Made by a program: the position numbers and the translations under genes
Notes under the pieces: model-generated
Told to the model about the DNA's origin: nothing
What the model saw: the letters and a program-made list of their open reading frames with translations, nothing else
The model's database searches: none
In this document: one piece after another, positions 1 to 6,801 of the stretch
How the letters are laid out: every line of letters begins with the position of its first letter
How positions within the stretch are numbered: position 1 is the stretch's first letter
NCBI GenBank assembly: GCA_022709605.1
Contig: JAKLIM010000162.1
Location: 1 to 7,920 of the forward strand
Source of the DNA: Bacteroidota bacterium
GTDB taxonomy: Bacteria; Bacteroidota; Bacteroidia; Bacteroidales; Paludibacteraceae
Direction: 5' to 3'
DNA length: 7,920 bases

Positions 1-704
1 TTAGAGGCGTTTTTAATGCGGATGCCCCAACCATCAGCAACGGCATCGTCGCCAACGCCTTCGAAAGTGATAAAGCTTGTGGCATTGTTGTCGTTTTCAA
101 TTACAATATCACCATTCAGCATATACGACAAATCGGTGATTTGTCCCACTAAACGAACAATGAGCGGGCGCGATTCCTTGCCTTTTTTGAAACCGTCAAG
201 TATAGTTTGCAAACCCACACAAGGATTTGTAGTGGCCCCTGTCACATTTAACGAAATGGTATTTTTGGTGTTTTGGGTAATATAAATTATCAATGCATTG
301 TCCTTTGGCGTACCATCCATTTTGTATGCTCCGGGAACTCGTCCGTTGGCAAATGCAAATCCGGTTCTATCCTGCGCTAAAACGGTTAAAACTCCTGTTT
401 CTGAACCTGTTCCTTCTATACTTGCGGTTACAGGCACAACTTTAAAAGTATAAGTTCCTGCCTGAAGTCCTAATACATCGGCACGAAAATAGGTGCCATA
501 ATTTCGAATAAGTTGAGTGTCAATTTTTCTGTTGGTAATTCCATTTCCGCTGTAATAAACATTGTAACTGTCGGCTCCAGCGGCAGGTTGCCATTTAATA
601 AATGCAGATTCGAGCCATCCGGTTGATTCAGAAATGACAACCGATTGCGCGCGGGTTTGAGAAATACCCAGAAAAATCATCAGTATAAAAAGTAATTTTT
701 TCAT
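1..704 (-). CDS. Secreted pectate-lyase-like protein (FN3-like domain + start of PL1-type beta-helix), C-terminally truncated by the window edge
   Basis: The frame opens at ATG 704-702 and stays open for 234 codons to position 1, so the C-terminus lies outside; the 'tta' at 1-3 is out of frame and is not its stop. Residues 1-19 (MKKLLFILMIFLGISQTRA) form a Sec signal peptide with likely cleavage before QS and no lipobox Cys, so the product is probably periplasmic or secreted. Residues ~22-110 look like a fibronectin-III fold (FIKWQPAAGADSYNVYY, then LQAGTYTFKVVPV). From ~113 a pectate-lyase beta-helix begins: GFAFANGRVPGAYKMDG, the PLIVRLVGQI strand at 180-189, and ITFEGVGDDAVADGWGIRIK at 212-231, as seen in Bacteroidetes polysaccharide lyase family 1 proteins. 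Those enzymes cleave polygalacturonate by beta-elimination using Ca2+. The Ca2+ ligands and catalytic Arg would lie past the edge, so activity cannot be judged. It is divergent from the GH2 gene. Family assignment is fairly firm; exact substrate is not. Confidence 0.82.
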   Translation of the reverse strand, partial: MKKLLFILMIFLGISQTRAQSVVISESTGWLESAFIKWQPAAGADSYNVYYSGNGITNRKIDTQLIRNYGTYFRADVLGLQAGTYTFKVVPVTASIEGTGSETGVLTVLAQDRTGFAFANGRVPGAYKMDGTPKDNALIIYITQNTKNTISLNVTGATTNPCVGLQTILDGFKKGKESRPLIVRLVGQITDLSYMLNGDIVIENDNNATSFITFEGVGDDAVADGWGIRIKNAS

Positions 705-977
705 TCTTCAGTAAAATATTGAGTTCTAAAATTGTTTGATCTTGATGCGTGAAATATTTTCGATACAAAATTACTTTAAAATCAGTAGAATGATGTAGAT
801 ATATTGGTTGATTAATGTAGTTATTTTGTTTCACCATTGTGATTTAACTAAAATAGATAAATTGTTTCTAAGTAAAACATCACTTCAATATAAAGTTGTG
901 ATAGAAATGCCGATTTTAATAACTTTTGAGTACATTTACACTGCTTTTTCGTTTATCATTTATAAATTTTCTACTTG
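705..977. other. Divergent intergenic spacer between the pectate-lyase-like gene and the GH2 gene
   Basis: This AT-rich 273-bp stretch should hold the promoters of both flanking genes. No convincing coding frame is visible: a 69-codon minus-strand frame at 628-837 overlaps the signal-peptide region of the lyase gene out of frame and looks like a shadow. The only promoter-like match is a Bacteroidetes -7-type box on the minus strand (listed separately). On the plus strand a TTTG at 925-928 is followed by TATCATTT at 954-961, but the spacing of 25 bp exceeds the usual 19-21 bp. I see no strong operator-like palindrome. Confidence 0.6.
766..773 (-). promoter_or_regulatory. Possible Bacteroidetes -7 box (TAATTTTG) for the pectate-lyase-like gene
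   Basis: Read on the minus strand, 773->766 is TAATTTTG, an exact match to the TAnnTTTG -7 consensus used by the Bacteroidetes primary sigma factor. It lies about 62 bp upstream of the ATG at 704, which would leave a leader of roughly 55 nt. No TTTG -33 box is present at the expected 19-21 bp spacing, so this is a half-site match that could occur by chance in AT-rich DNA. Confidence 0.25.
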
Positions 978-3900
978 ATGAGGCTTATCTTATTTTTAGT
1001 AATTTACCAATTAATTGTTGGTTTATCTTATGTTACAGCTCAACAACCTGAGTGGGAAAATCAGCACATCCTCCAAATAAACCGCGAACCGGCACGCGCC
1101 TCTTTTTTTAGTTATAAAAATAAACCAGCCGATAGCCAACTTACGCTCAATGGAACATGGAAATTCAACTGGACACCAACAACAGAAAATAGAGTTATCG
1201 ACTTTTTTAAACCAAATTTTGATGATAGTTCCTGGAAAAATTTTCAGGTTCCGGCCAATTGGGAAATAAATGGATACGGAACACCCATCTATATTTCAGC
1301 AGGTTATCCGTTCAAAATTGATCCTCCACGGGTAACATCCACACCAAAGGAAACTTACACAACTTACAAGGAACGAAATCCTGTGGGGCAATACCGCAGA
1401 ACATTCGTTTTACCCGATAATTGGAAGGAAAATGGACAAACATTCCTGAATTTCGGAGGTGTGATAAGTGCATTTTATGTATGGATAAACGGTCAGTTTG
1501 TGGGTTACAGCCAGGGAAGTATGAACACGAGCGAGTTCAACATTACAAAATTTCTAGCATCAGGCGAAAATAAAATTGCCATTGAGGTTTATCGTTACAG
1601 CGACGGCTCGTATCTCGAAGATCAGGACATGTGGCGCATGAGCGGAATTCATCGCAGCATTACACTTTTTCATACACCCGACATTCGCATTGCCGATTTC
1701 ACGGTGCGCACCTTGTTAGATGAAAATTACGAAAATGCGACCTTGGAAATTGACCCCGAAATGGCTGTTTTCAACAACCAAAATGGTAAAGGCTACAAAG
1801 TGCGAGCACAAATAAGTGGCTTACTAAACGAAACAGCAGACGTGTCTGCTATTTTGAATTTGGATAAAAAAGCAGCCTTGATGAACGAATGGAATCCGCA
1901 ACGCGGCCCACGCAAAACAGGACGAATTAAAGCCAACATAAAAAATCCACTCAAATGGACTGCCGAAAAGCCAAATCTTTATAACTTGCAAGTTACGCTC
2001 GAAGATAGTTTGGGAAATGTGATAGAACGCATTCAACAAAAAATCGGTTTTCGGTCTGTTGAAATAAAAGATGGACAAATGTTAATTAATGGCAAACCGA
2101 CGCGTTTACGCGGCGTTAACCGACACGAGCACGATCCTGTATTGGGAAAAGTGATGACCGAAAAACGTATGTTGCAGGATATTTTATTAATGAAACAGGC
2201 CAATATAAATGCTGTTCGTACAGCACATTATCCGAATGTGACACGTTGGTATGAGTTGTGCGATTCGCTCGGGATGTACGTGATGGACGAAGCTGATATT
2301 GAAGAACACGGACTGCGCGGCACCCTGGCTTCCGATCCGGAATGGTCGGCAGCATTTATGGACAGAGCCATACGAATTGCCGAACGCGACAAAAATCATC
2401 CTTCGGTAATCATGTGGAGCATTGGCAACGAAAGCGGATATGGACCTAATTTTGCAGCGGTTTCAGCATGGCTAAAAGATTTTGATCCGACCCGACCCAT
2501 TCATTACGAAGGTGCACAGGGCATAAATGGCGAACCCGATCCTTCAACGGTTGATGTAATTAGCCGATTTTATACACGTGTAAAACAGGAATATCTGAAC
2601 CCGGGCATTGCCGAAAACAGCAATATGGAACGCGCTGAAAATGCCCGCTGGGAAAGATTGCTCGATATTGCCGAACGAACCAATGACCATCGTCCTGTTT
2701 TGACAAGCGAATATGCGCATTCCATGGGCAATGCGTTGGGAAATTTTCAGGAATACTGGGATGAAATTTATAGCCATAAACGTATGCTCGGTGGCTTTAT
2801 CTGGGATTGGGTAGATCAGGGAATTTACAAAAAACTACCGAATGGAAAAACTCAGGTTTCGTATGGCGGTGATTTTGGCGATTTTCCTAATCTGAAAGCA
2901 TTTTGTTTCAACGGAATAGTAATGAGTGATAGGGAAATAACACCTAAATACGAAGAAGTCAGAAAAGTATATCAACCCATTGATATAAAGTATGTGAACG
3001 GAGAAATTCGAATCATTAATCGCCATCACCATACCAATTTATCAGCTTATAAATACAACTGGACAATAACGCAATATGGAAAAATAAAATTCAAAGGTGA
3101 ACACAATGTTCCTGATTTAAATCCCGGAGATACGGTATTCATAACATCCCCCGATTCAATGGCAGTTTTGCCCAACGGAGATTTTAACCTGAATATTTAT
3201 TTTAGTTTAAAAAATGAAACCACTTGGGCTAAAGCAGGACATATAATTGCTTATGAACAATTCAATATTCAAGATGGAAAACTTGCCGATGAAGCCATTT
3301 CGAACAAAGGAAAATTAATTGTAAAAACAGAAAATGAAAGTTTAATCGCAAACGGACAATTATTTTCTATTCGTTGGAATTTAAAAAACGGAAATCTTAC
3401 CTCGCTTGTTTATTCCGGAAAGGAAATGTTGGGGAAAAATGCTACAGATTTTGAAAATCAACCTGTTGTTCAAGCTTTCCGGGCCCCAACCGATAACGAC
3501 AAAGGTTTTGGAAACTGGTTGGCAAAGGATTGGAAAGTACAGGGACTTGATTCTCCAAAAGTGAATGTTGATTCTGTTCAACATTTCAGTCGGAAAGATG
3601 GAGCATTGGTCGTAGAAATTAGAAAAACCAATCAATATAAAAACGGAAAAGTGGCAACCAAACTCATTTATACAGTCACTTCCGAAGGCGAAATTGATTT
3701 GGAATGCACATTCAATCCCATCGGAAATCTGCCGGAATTACCACGCTTGGGAATTGCATTGGCATTAAACGGCGATTATCAGAATTTCAGTTGGTATGGT
3801 CGCGGGCCGCACGAAAATTATCCCGACCGAAAGACTTCGGCTTTGATGGGACTTTGGAGTGGAAAAGTAAGCGAACAAGCCGTGAAATATCCTCGTCCGC

Positions 3901-4196
3901 AAGATACGGGAAACAAAGAAGATATTCATTTTCTGAGTTTGACAAATGTCAAAAAACAAGGAATAAAAGTAATGGCAGTGGATAAATCTTTTTCGGCTTC
4001 GGCATTGAATTATTCGGCAAACGATCTGGCAAACGAAACGCACGAATGCAATTTAATCCCGCGAAAAGAAGTAATTCTTAGTCTGGATTGTGCTATACTC
4101 GGTCTTGGAAACAGCAGTTGTGGACCGGGAGTTTTAAAAAAATATGCCATTGAGAAAAAAGAACATGTATTACATGTCAGAATATCAGCCCACTAA
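978..4196 (+). CDS. Periplasmic glycoside hydrolase family 2 beta-galactosidase (LacZ-type, five-domain)
   Basis: It should hydrolyse terminal beta-galactosides by the retaining mechanism. I take ATG 978 as the start (1072 aa); the TTG at 975 would add one residue, and an in-frame stop at 963-965 excludes anything longer. Residues 1-21 are a Sec signal peptide (cut after VTA, before QQ) with no lipobox, so the enzyme is likely periplasmic. Domains: GH2 jelly roll ~50-230 (VPANWEINGYGTPIY; SDGSYLEDQDMWRMSG), Ig-like ~235-360, TIM barrel ~362-655, a DUF4981-type sandwich ~660-755, and the Bgal small-chain domain ~790-1065 (RAPTDNDKG at 835; WYGRGPHENYPDR at 939). Acid/base Glu485 lies in WSIGNESGYG and nucleophile Glu578 in SEYAHSMGN. 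Probable Mg2+ ligands Glu442/His444 (IEEHG) and Na+ ligands Asp209, Phe642 and Asn645 match E. coli LacZ. The LacZ C-terminal Trp region is replaced by GNSSCGPG at 1044-1051, as in Bacteroides homologues. Length is close to LacZ (1024 aa) plus a signal. The exact glycan (lactose-like, pectic galactan or other) is not shown. The stop codon sits inside a palindromic element. Confidence 0.95.
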   Translation: MRLILFLVIYQLIVGLSYVTAQQPEWENQHILQINREPARASFFSYKNKPADSQLTLNGTWKFNWTPTTENRVIDFFKPNFDDSSWKNFQVPANWEINGYGTPIYISAGYPFKIDPPRVTSTPKETYTTYKERNPVGQYRRTFVLPDNWKENGQTFLNFGGVISAFYVWINGQFVGYSQGSMNTSEFNITKFLASGENKIAIEVYRYSDGSYLEDQDMWRMSGIHRSITLFHTPDIRIADFTVRTLLDENYENATLEIDPEMAVFNNQNGKGYKVRAQISGLLNETADVSAILNLDKKAALMNEWNPQRGPRKTGRIKANIKNPLKWTAEKPNLYNLQVTLEDSLGNVIERIQQKIGFRSVEIKDGQMLINGKPTRLRGVNRHEHDPVLGKVMTEKRMLQDILLMKQANINAVRTAHYPNVTRWYELCDSLGMYVMDEADIEEHGLRGTLASDPEWSAAFMDRAIRIAERDKNHPSVIMWSIGNESGYGPNFAAVSAWLKDFDPTRPIHYEGAQGINGEPDPSTVDVISRFYTRVKQEYLNPGIAENSNMERAENARWERLLDIAERTNDHRPVLTSEYAHSMGNALGNFQEYWDEIYSHKRMLGGFIWDWVDQGIYKKLPNGKTQVSYGGDFGDFPNLKAFCFNGIVMSDREITPKYEEVRKVYQPIDIKYVNGEIRIINRHHHTNLSAYKYNWTITQYGKIKFKGEHNVPDLNPGDTVFITSPDSMAVLPNGDFNLNIYFSLKNETTWAKAGHIIAYEQFNIQDGKLADEAISNKGKLIVKTENESLIANGQLFSIRWNLKNGNLTSLVYSGKEMLGKNATDFENQPVVQAFRAPTDNDKGFGNWLAKDWKVQGLDSPKVNVDSVQHFSRKDGALVVEIRKTNQYKNGKVATKLIYTVTSEGEIDLECTFNPIGNLPELPRLGIALALNGDYQNFSWYGRGPHENYPDRKTSALMGLWSGKVSEQAVKYPRPQDTGNKEDIHFLSLTNVKKQGIKVMAVDKSFSASALNYSANDLANETHECNLIPRKEVILSLDCAILGLGNSSCGPGVLKKYAIEKKEHVLHVRISAH

Positions 4197-4221
4197 ATCC
4201 CCCGAAGGGGGACTTAAAGAG
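4193..4221. repeat. G/C-run palindromic element 1, overlapping the GH2 stop codon
   Basis: The core TCCCCC-GAA-GGGGGA (4198-4212) is a perfect 6-bp stem with a 3-nt loop. The stem extends through one A/C mismatch to TAA (4194-4196) pairing with TTA (4214-4216), so the GH2 stop codon is part of the stem. The flanks CTAAATCC and CTTAAAGAG recall dispersed intergenic repeats frequent in Bacteroidetes genomes (from memory, not searched). The hairpin sits exactly at the gene end and could act as a transcriptional pause, a weak terminator or an mRNA 3'-end stabiliser. No T-run follows it directly; the nearest is TTTTTT about 20 bases downstream, which argues against a standard intrinsic terminator. 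Confidence 0.65.
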
Positions 4222-4310
4222 AGCAATGAATTGGTTTTTTGGTTGTGTGAAATTCAAATACAAATAATTACAATTATAGATATAAATATAAATTAACTTG
4301 GTCTTAATGT

Positions 4311-4374
4311 CCCCTCTCTTTTTCCCCTCTCCTCAAGGAGAGGGGTTAGGGGTGAGGTTTGGATTTAGGGGGCC
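4311..4374. repeat. G/C-run palindromic element 2, in the leader of the aldolase gene
   Basis: The core is a perfect 10-bp inverted repeat: CCCCTCTCCT (4324-4333), loop CA, AGGAGAGGGG (4336-4345). A second C-block, CCCCTCTC at 4311-4318, duplicates 4324-4331, so either block can pair with GAGAGGGG at 4338-4345 and two hairpins compete. Downstream come GGGG (4349-4352) and GGATTTAG (4361-4368), the latter the exact reverse complement of CTAAATCC (4193-4200) in element 1. The element ends about 12 bases before the aldolase ATG. It looks like an intergenic dispersed repeat; a role in termination, attenuation or translation of the downstream gene is possible but unproven. Confidence 0.65.
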
Positions 4375-4386
4375 GCTCTTGACATT

Positions 4387-5289
4387 ATGAAAACAACTTT
4401 ACGTGGAATAGTTCCACCATTGGTAACACCATTATTAGACAACAACACTTTGGATGTTGAAGGTCTTGAACGATTGATCGAACACGTCATTGCAGGCGGT
4501 GTTCATGGTATTTTTATACTCGGCACTACAGGCGAAGCGCAAAGTCTCAGCTTTGAACTTCGTTATACTATGATAAAAGAGTCATCGCGAATATTAAATA
4601 AACGCCTGCCACTTTTGGTCGGTATTTCGGATACATCTTTGGTTGATAGTGTAACGCTGGCTGATTTGGCTGCCGAATGCGGTGCTGACGCTGTGGTTTC
4701 TGCACCTCCTTATTATTTTGCAACAGGTCAGGCTGAGTTGGCTGAATTTTACGAACAATTAATTCCGAAACTCAAGTTGCCAATTTATTTGTATAATATG
4801 CCAACGCATACCAAAGTTTCGTTTGCGCCATCGACCATTCGCCGCATAGCCGAAAATCCGAAAGTGATTGGTTTCAAGGACAGTTCCGCGGGTGGAGCTT
4901 ACTTTCAGGCTGTAATGCACGAATTTCGCGATCGACCGGAGTTTTCGCTTTTTGTTGGACCGGAAGAAATGATGGCCGAAGTGGTTTTAATGGGAGCACA
5001 TGGCGGAGTGAATGGCGGTGCAAACATGTTTCCAAAGCTGTATGTTGAACTTTATAATGCTGCTGCCGCAAAAGATGTGGACAAAGTACGAGAACTTCAC
5101 GCGAAAGTGATGCAAATCAGCTCAACCATTTATACAGTTGGAAGTTACGGTTCAAGTTACCTGAAAGGCGTAAAAGCAGGACTGTCAATTTTGGGAATCT
5201 GCAACGATTTTCTGGCAGCTCCGTTTAATAAATTCGACGAAGCACATAAAAATAAAATTCGTATAGCGATAAAGAATCTGAATTTATAA
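4387..5289 (+). CDS. DHDPS/N-acetylneuraminate-lyase superfamily class I aldolase, unassigned substrate
   Basis: This 300-aa protein is full length for the family (~290-300 aa) and has no signal peptide, so it is a cytoplasmic (beta/alpha)8 enzyme. The family forms a Schiff base between a lysine and a 2-keto acid, usually pyruvate. Visible motifs are GTTGE at 46-50 (pyruvate carboxylate binding), APPYY at 106-110, catalytic Tyr136 in YLYNMPTHTK, Schiff-base Lys164 in GFKDSS, and GPEEM at 191-195. True DapA has Arg138 in YNVPSRT for aspartate semialdehyde; here the equivalent residue is His141, so lysine biosynthesis is unlikely. GPEEM occupies the place of the GYDEM segment that contacts the sugar tail in sialic acid lyase. 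The overall pattern (IVPPLVTPL, YNMPTHTK, GGVNGGANMFPKLY) is a DHDPS-like subfamily I recall in Bacteroidetes and Planctomycetes without a settled function. It starts 190 bp after GH2 and ends 72 bp before the symporter, so co-transcription with the symporter is likely. Cleavage of a 2-keto-3-deoxy sugar acid is the best guess; naming it dapA or nanA would overreach. Confidence 0.88.
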   Translation: MKTTLRGIVPPLVTPLLDNNTLDVEGLERLIEHVIAGGVHGIFILGTTGEAQSLSFELRYTMIKESSRILNKRLPLLVGISDTSLVDSVTLADLAAECGADAVVSAPPYYFATGQAELAEFYEQLIPKLKLPIYLYNMPTHTKVSFAPSTIRRIAENPKVIGFKDSSAGGAYFQAVMHEFRDRPEFSLFVGPEEMMAEVVLMGAHGGVNGGANMFPKLYVELYNAAAAKDVDKVRELHAKVMQISSTIYTVGSYGSSYLKGVKAGLSILGICNDFLAAPFNKFDEAHKNKIRIAIKNLNL

Positions 5290-5314
5290 TTTTCCACCAA
5301 TTTAACTTTTCCAA

Positions 5315-5356
5315 AGACTTTCTTACTCCCCCTTTAGGGGGTCGGGGGGCAGACTT
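5315..5356. repeat. G/C-run palindromic element 3, flanked by AGACTT direct repeats, in the symporter leader
   Basis: The core CCCCCT-TT-AGGGGG (5328-5341) is a 6-bp stem with a 2-nt loop, followed by a second run GGGGGG (5344-5349) that could pair with the C-run instead. The hexamer AGACTT occurs at 5315-5320 and again at 5351-5356, bracketing the palindrome. Read on the minus strand, the CCCCC-TAAA-GGGGGA core resembles element 1 (CCCCC-GAA-GGGGGA), so it appears to be the same family inverted. It ends 5 bases before the symporter ATG at 5362, occupying the ribosome-binding region, where no standard Shine-Dalgarno is seen. Confidence 0.65.
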
Positions 5357-5361
5357 ACTTT

Positions 5362-6801
5362 ATGCAAATAAGCACCATAGATCTAATCGTATTTTTAGTT
5401 TTTACCGCAGGAACAGTTCTTTTCGGCAGTTCATTTGTGAGGAAAAATAATAACGCAGCCGACTACACAAGCGGAAATGGAACTATGCCCGGTTTTGTAG
5501 TGGGAATGTCCATTTTTGCAACTTATGTCAGCAGCATCAGTTTTTTGGCATTGCCCGGAAATGCTTATCTCGGAAACTGGAATTCTTTGGTTTTCAGTTT
5601 TACAATTCCCATTGCCGCCATTATTGCCGCCAAATTTTTCGTTCCGTTTTATCGAAATATAAGCAGTATTTCAGCATACAGTTTTTTGGAAGAACGATTT
5701 GGATATTGGGCAAGGGCTTATGCAGCAAGTTGTTATTTGTTGACTCAAATTGCACGTATTGGTTCGGTGCTTTTTCTGATGGCATTACCGATGAGCTCCA
5801 TGTTGGGCTGGAGTATTCCGCTGATTATCATCCTTACAAGTATTTGTGTAATTATTTATTCTGTTTTGGGTGGAATAAAAGCGGTTATGTGGACGGATGC
5901 AATTCAGGGGACTATCCTGATTATCGGTGCAATAATGTGCGTATTAATTTTACTCTTTTCATTGCCCGATGGACCTGTTCAGATTTTCAAAATTGGTACT
6001 GAATTTAATAAATTCTCGCTCGGATCGTTTGGTTTGGAATTAAATACATCTACTTTTTGGGTCATGCTGATGTACGGGACATTTATAAATTTACAAAATT
6101 TCGGTATCGATCAAAATTACGTGCAACGCTATAAAAGTGCCAGAAATATTAAAAGCGCCCGTTTCTCAACCCTGTTTGGAGGTTTACTTTATATGCCGGT
6201 GAGTTTTTTCTTTTTCTTTATCGGCACAGCTTTATTTGCTTTTTATAAAGTCAATCCCACACTTTTACCGGTGGAAGTTACCGGCGATAAAGTTTTTCCA
6301 TATTTCATTATCAATCAATTACCAGTAGGAGTTACCGGCTTGCTCATTGCGGCCATTTTTGCTGCCGGAATGAGTACCATTTCCACAAGTATCAACAGTT
6401 CAGCGACCATTATTCTGACCGATTTTTTCCAACATCGTAAAAAAGAATTGACTGAAAAGCAAAACATGAAAATTTTGTATTTCGCATCATTTGTGTTGGG
6501 ATTGTTCGGTATGCTCGTCGGTTTAGCCATGATGTCAGTGAAAAGTGCCCTCGATGCTTGGTGGAGTTTAGCCGGCATTTTCAGCGGTGGCATGTTGGGA
6601 TTATTCCTGCTTGGATATATTTCGCAGAAAGTGAAAAACGTGCATGCATTCGTCGGAGTCATTGCCGGACTTTCACTTATCGCCTGGATTACATTCAGCG
6701 GACAAACCGTTTTGCATAATTACATGACCATTGTTCTTGGCACTTTAACAATATTTTTTGTCGGATTTGGATTGTCGTTGGTTATGAAACGTAAAGTTTG
6801 A
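5362..6801 (+). CDS. Sodium:solute symporter (SSS family), sialic-acid-transporter-like
   Basis: This is a 479-aa, multi-spanning inner-membrane protein of normal SSS length (~480-500 aa), with roughly 13 hydrophobic segments of the LeuT-fold type. Family marks are ADYTSGNGTMPGFVVGMSIF at 33-52 (lead into TM1), SAYSFLEERFG at 104-114, GGIKAVMWTDAIQG at 170-183, QNYVQRY at 251-257, and AAGMSTISTSINS at 334-346 in the sodium-site helix. Aligned from memory with Proteus mirabilis SiaT at a constant offset of about 3-4, Na2-site residues (Ala53, Val56, Ala335, Ser338, Thr339) and Na3-site residues (Ser57, Asp179, Ser341, Thr342) are kept or conservatively replaced. Arg132 matches the SiaT arginine that binds the substrate carboxylate. 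Other pocket positions differ (Tyr55 for Thr, Ser79 for Gln), so the substrate may be another acidic sugar. It is probably co-transcribed with the aldolase 72 bp upstream, suggesting import of that enzyme's substrate. The family call is firm; the substrate is inferred. Confidence 0.92.
   Translation: MQISTIDLIVFLVFTAGTVLFGSSFVRKNNNAADYTSGNGTMPGFVVGMSIFATYVSSISFLALPGNAYLGNWNSLVFSFTIPIAAIIAAKFFVPFYRNISSISAYSFLEERFGYWARAYAASCYLLTQIARIGSVLFLMALPMSSMLGWSIPLIIILTSICVIIYSVLGGIKAVMWTDAIQGTILIIGAIMCVLILLFSLPDGPVQIFKIGTEFNKFSLGSFGLELNTSTFWVMLMYGTFINLQNFGIDQNYVQRYKSARNIKSARFSTLFGGLLYMPVSFFFFFIGTALFAFYKVNPTLLPVEVTGDKVFPYFIINQLPVGVTGLLIAAIFAAGMSTISTSINSSATIILTDFFQHRKKELTEKQNMKILYFASFVLGLFGMLVGLAMMSVKSALDAWWSLAGIFSGGMLGLFLLGYISQKVKNVHAFVGVIAGLSLIAWITFSGQTVLHNYMTIVLGTLTIFFVGFGLSLVMKRKV

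Noticed and set aside
16..285. 89-codon plus-strand open frame
   Set aside because: It lies wholly antisense to the pectate-lyase-like gene and shows no family resemblance of its own.
628..837. 69-codon minus-strand open frame at the divergent spacer
   Set aside because: It overlaps the signal-peptide region of the lyase gene in another frame, has low-complexity AT-rich content, and no motif.
925..961. TTTG (925-928) and TATCATTT (954-961) as a Bacteroidetes promoter for the GH2 gene
   Set aside because: The spacing is 25 bp rather than about 19-21 bp, the -7 box lacks its final G, and the resulting leader would be only about 10 nt.
975..980. TTG at 975 as the start of the GH2 gene
   Set aside because: It directly precedes ATG 978 and would add only one residue. 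ATG is the more common start and gives a normal signal peptide.
4198..4238. Element 1 plus the TTTTTT at 4233-4238 as an intrinsic terminator after the GH2 gene
   Set aside because: The T-run is about 20 bases past the stem and not adjacent, so it is kept only as a possible pause or weak termination site within the repeat entry.
6315..6662. 115-codon minus-strand open frame
   Set aside because: It is antisense within the well-conserved symporter gene (sodium-site helix region) and has no recognisable motifs.
4387..6801. Naming the pair nanA/nanT outright
   Set aside because: Several pocket positions in both proteins differ from the sialic acid enzymes, and no nanE, nanK or neuraminidase is in the window.
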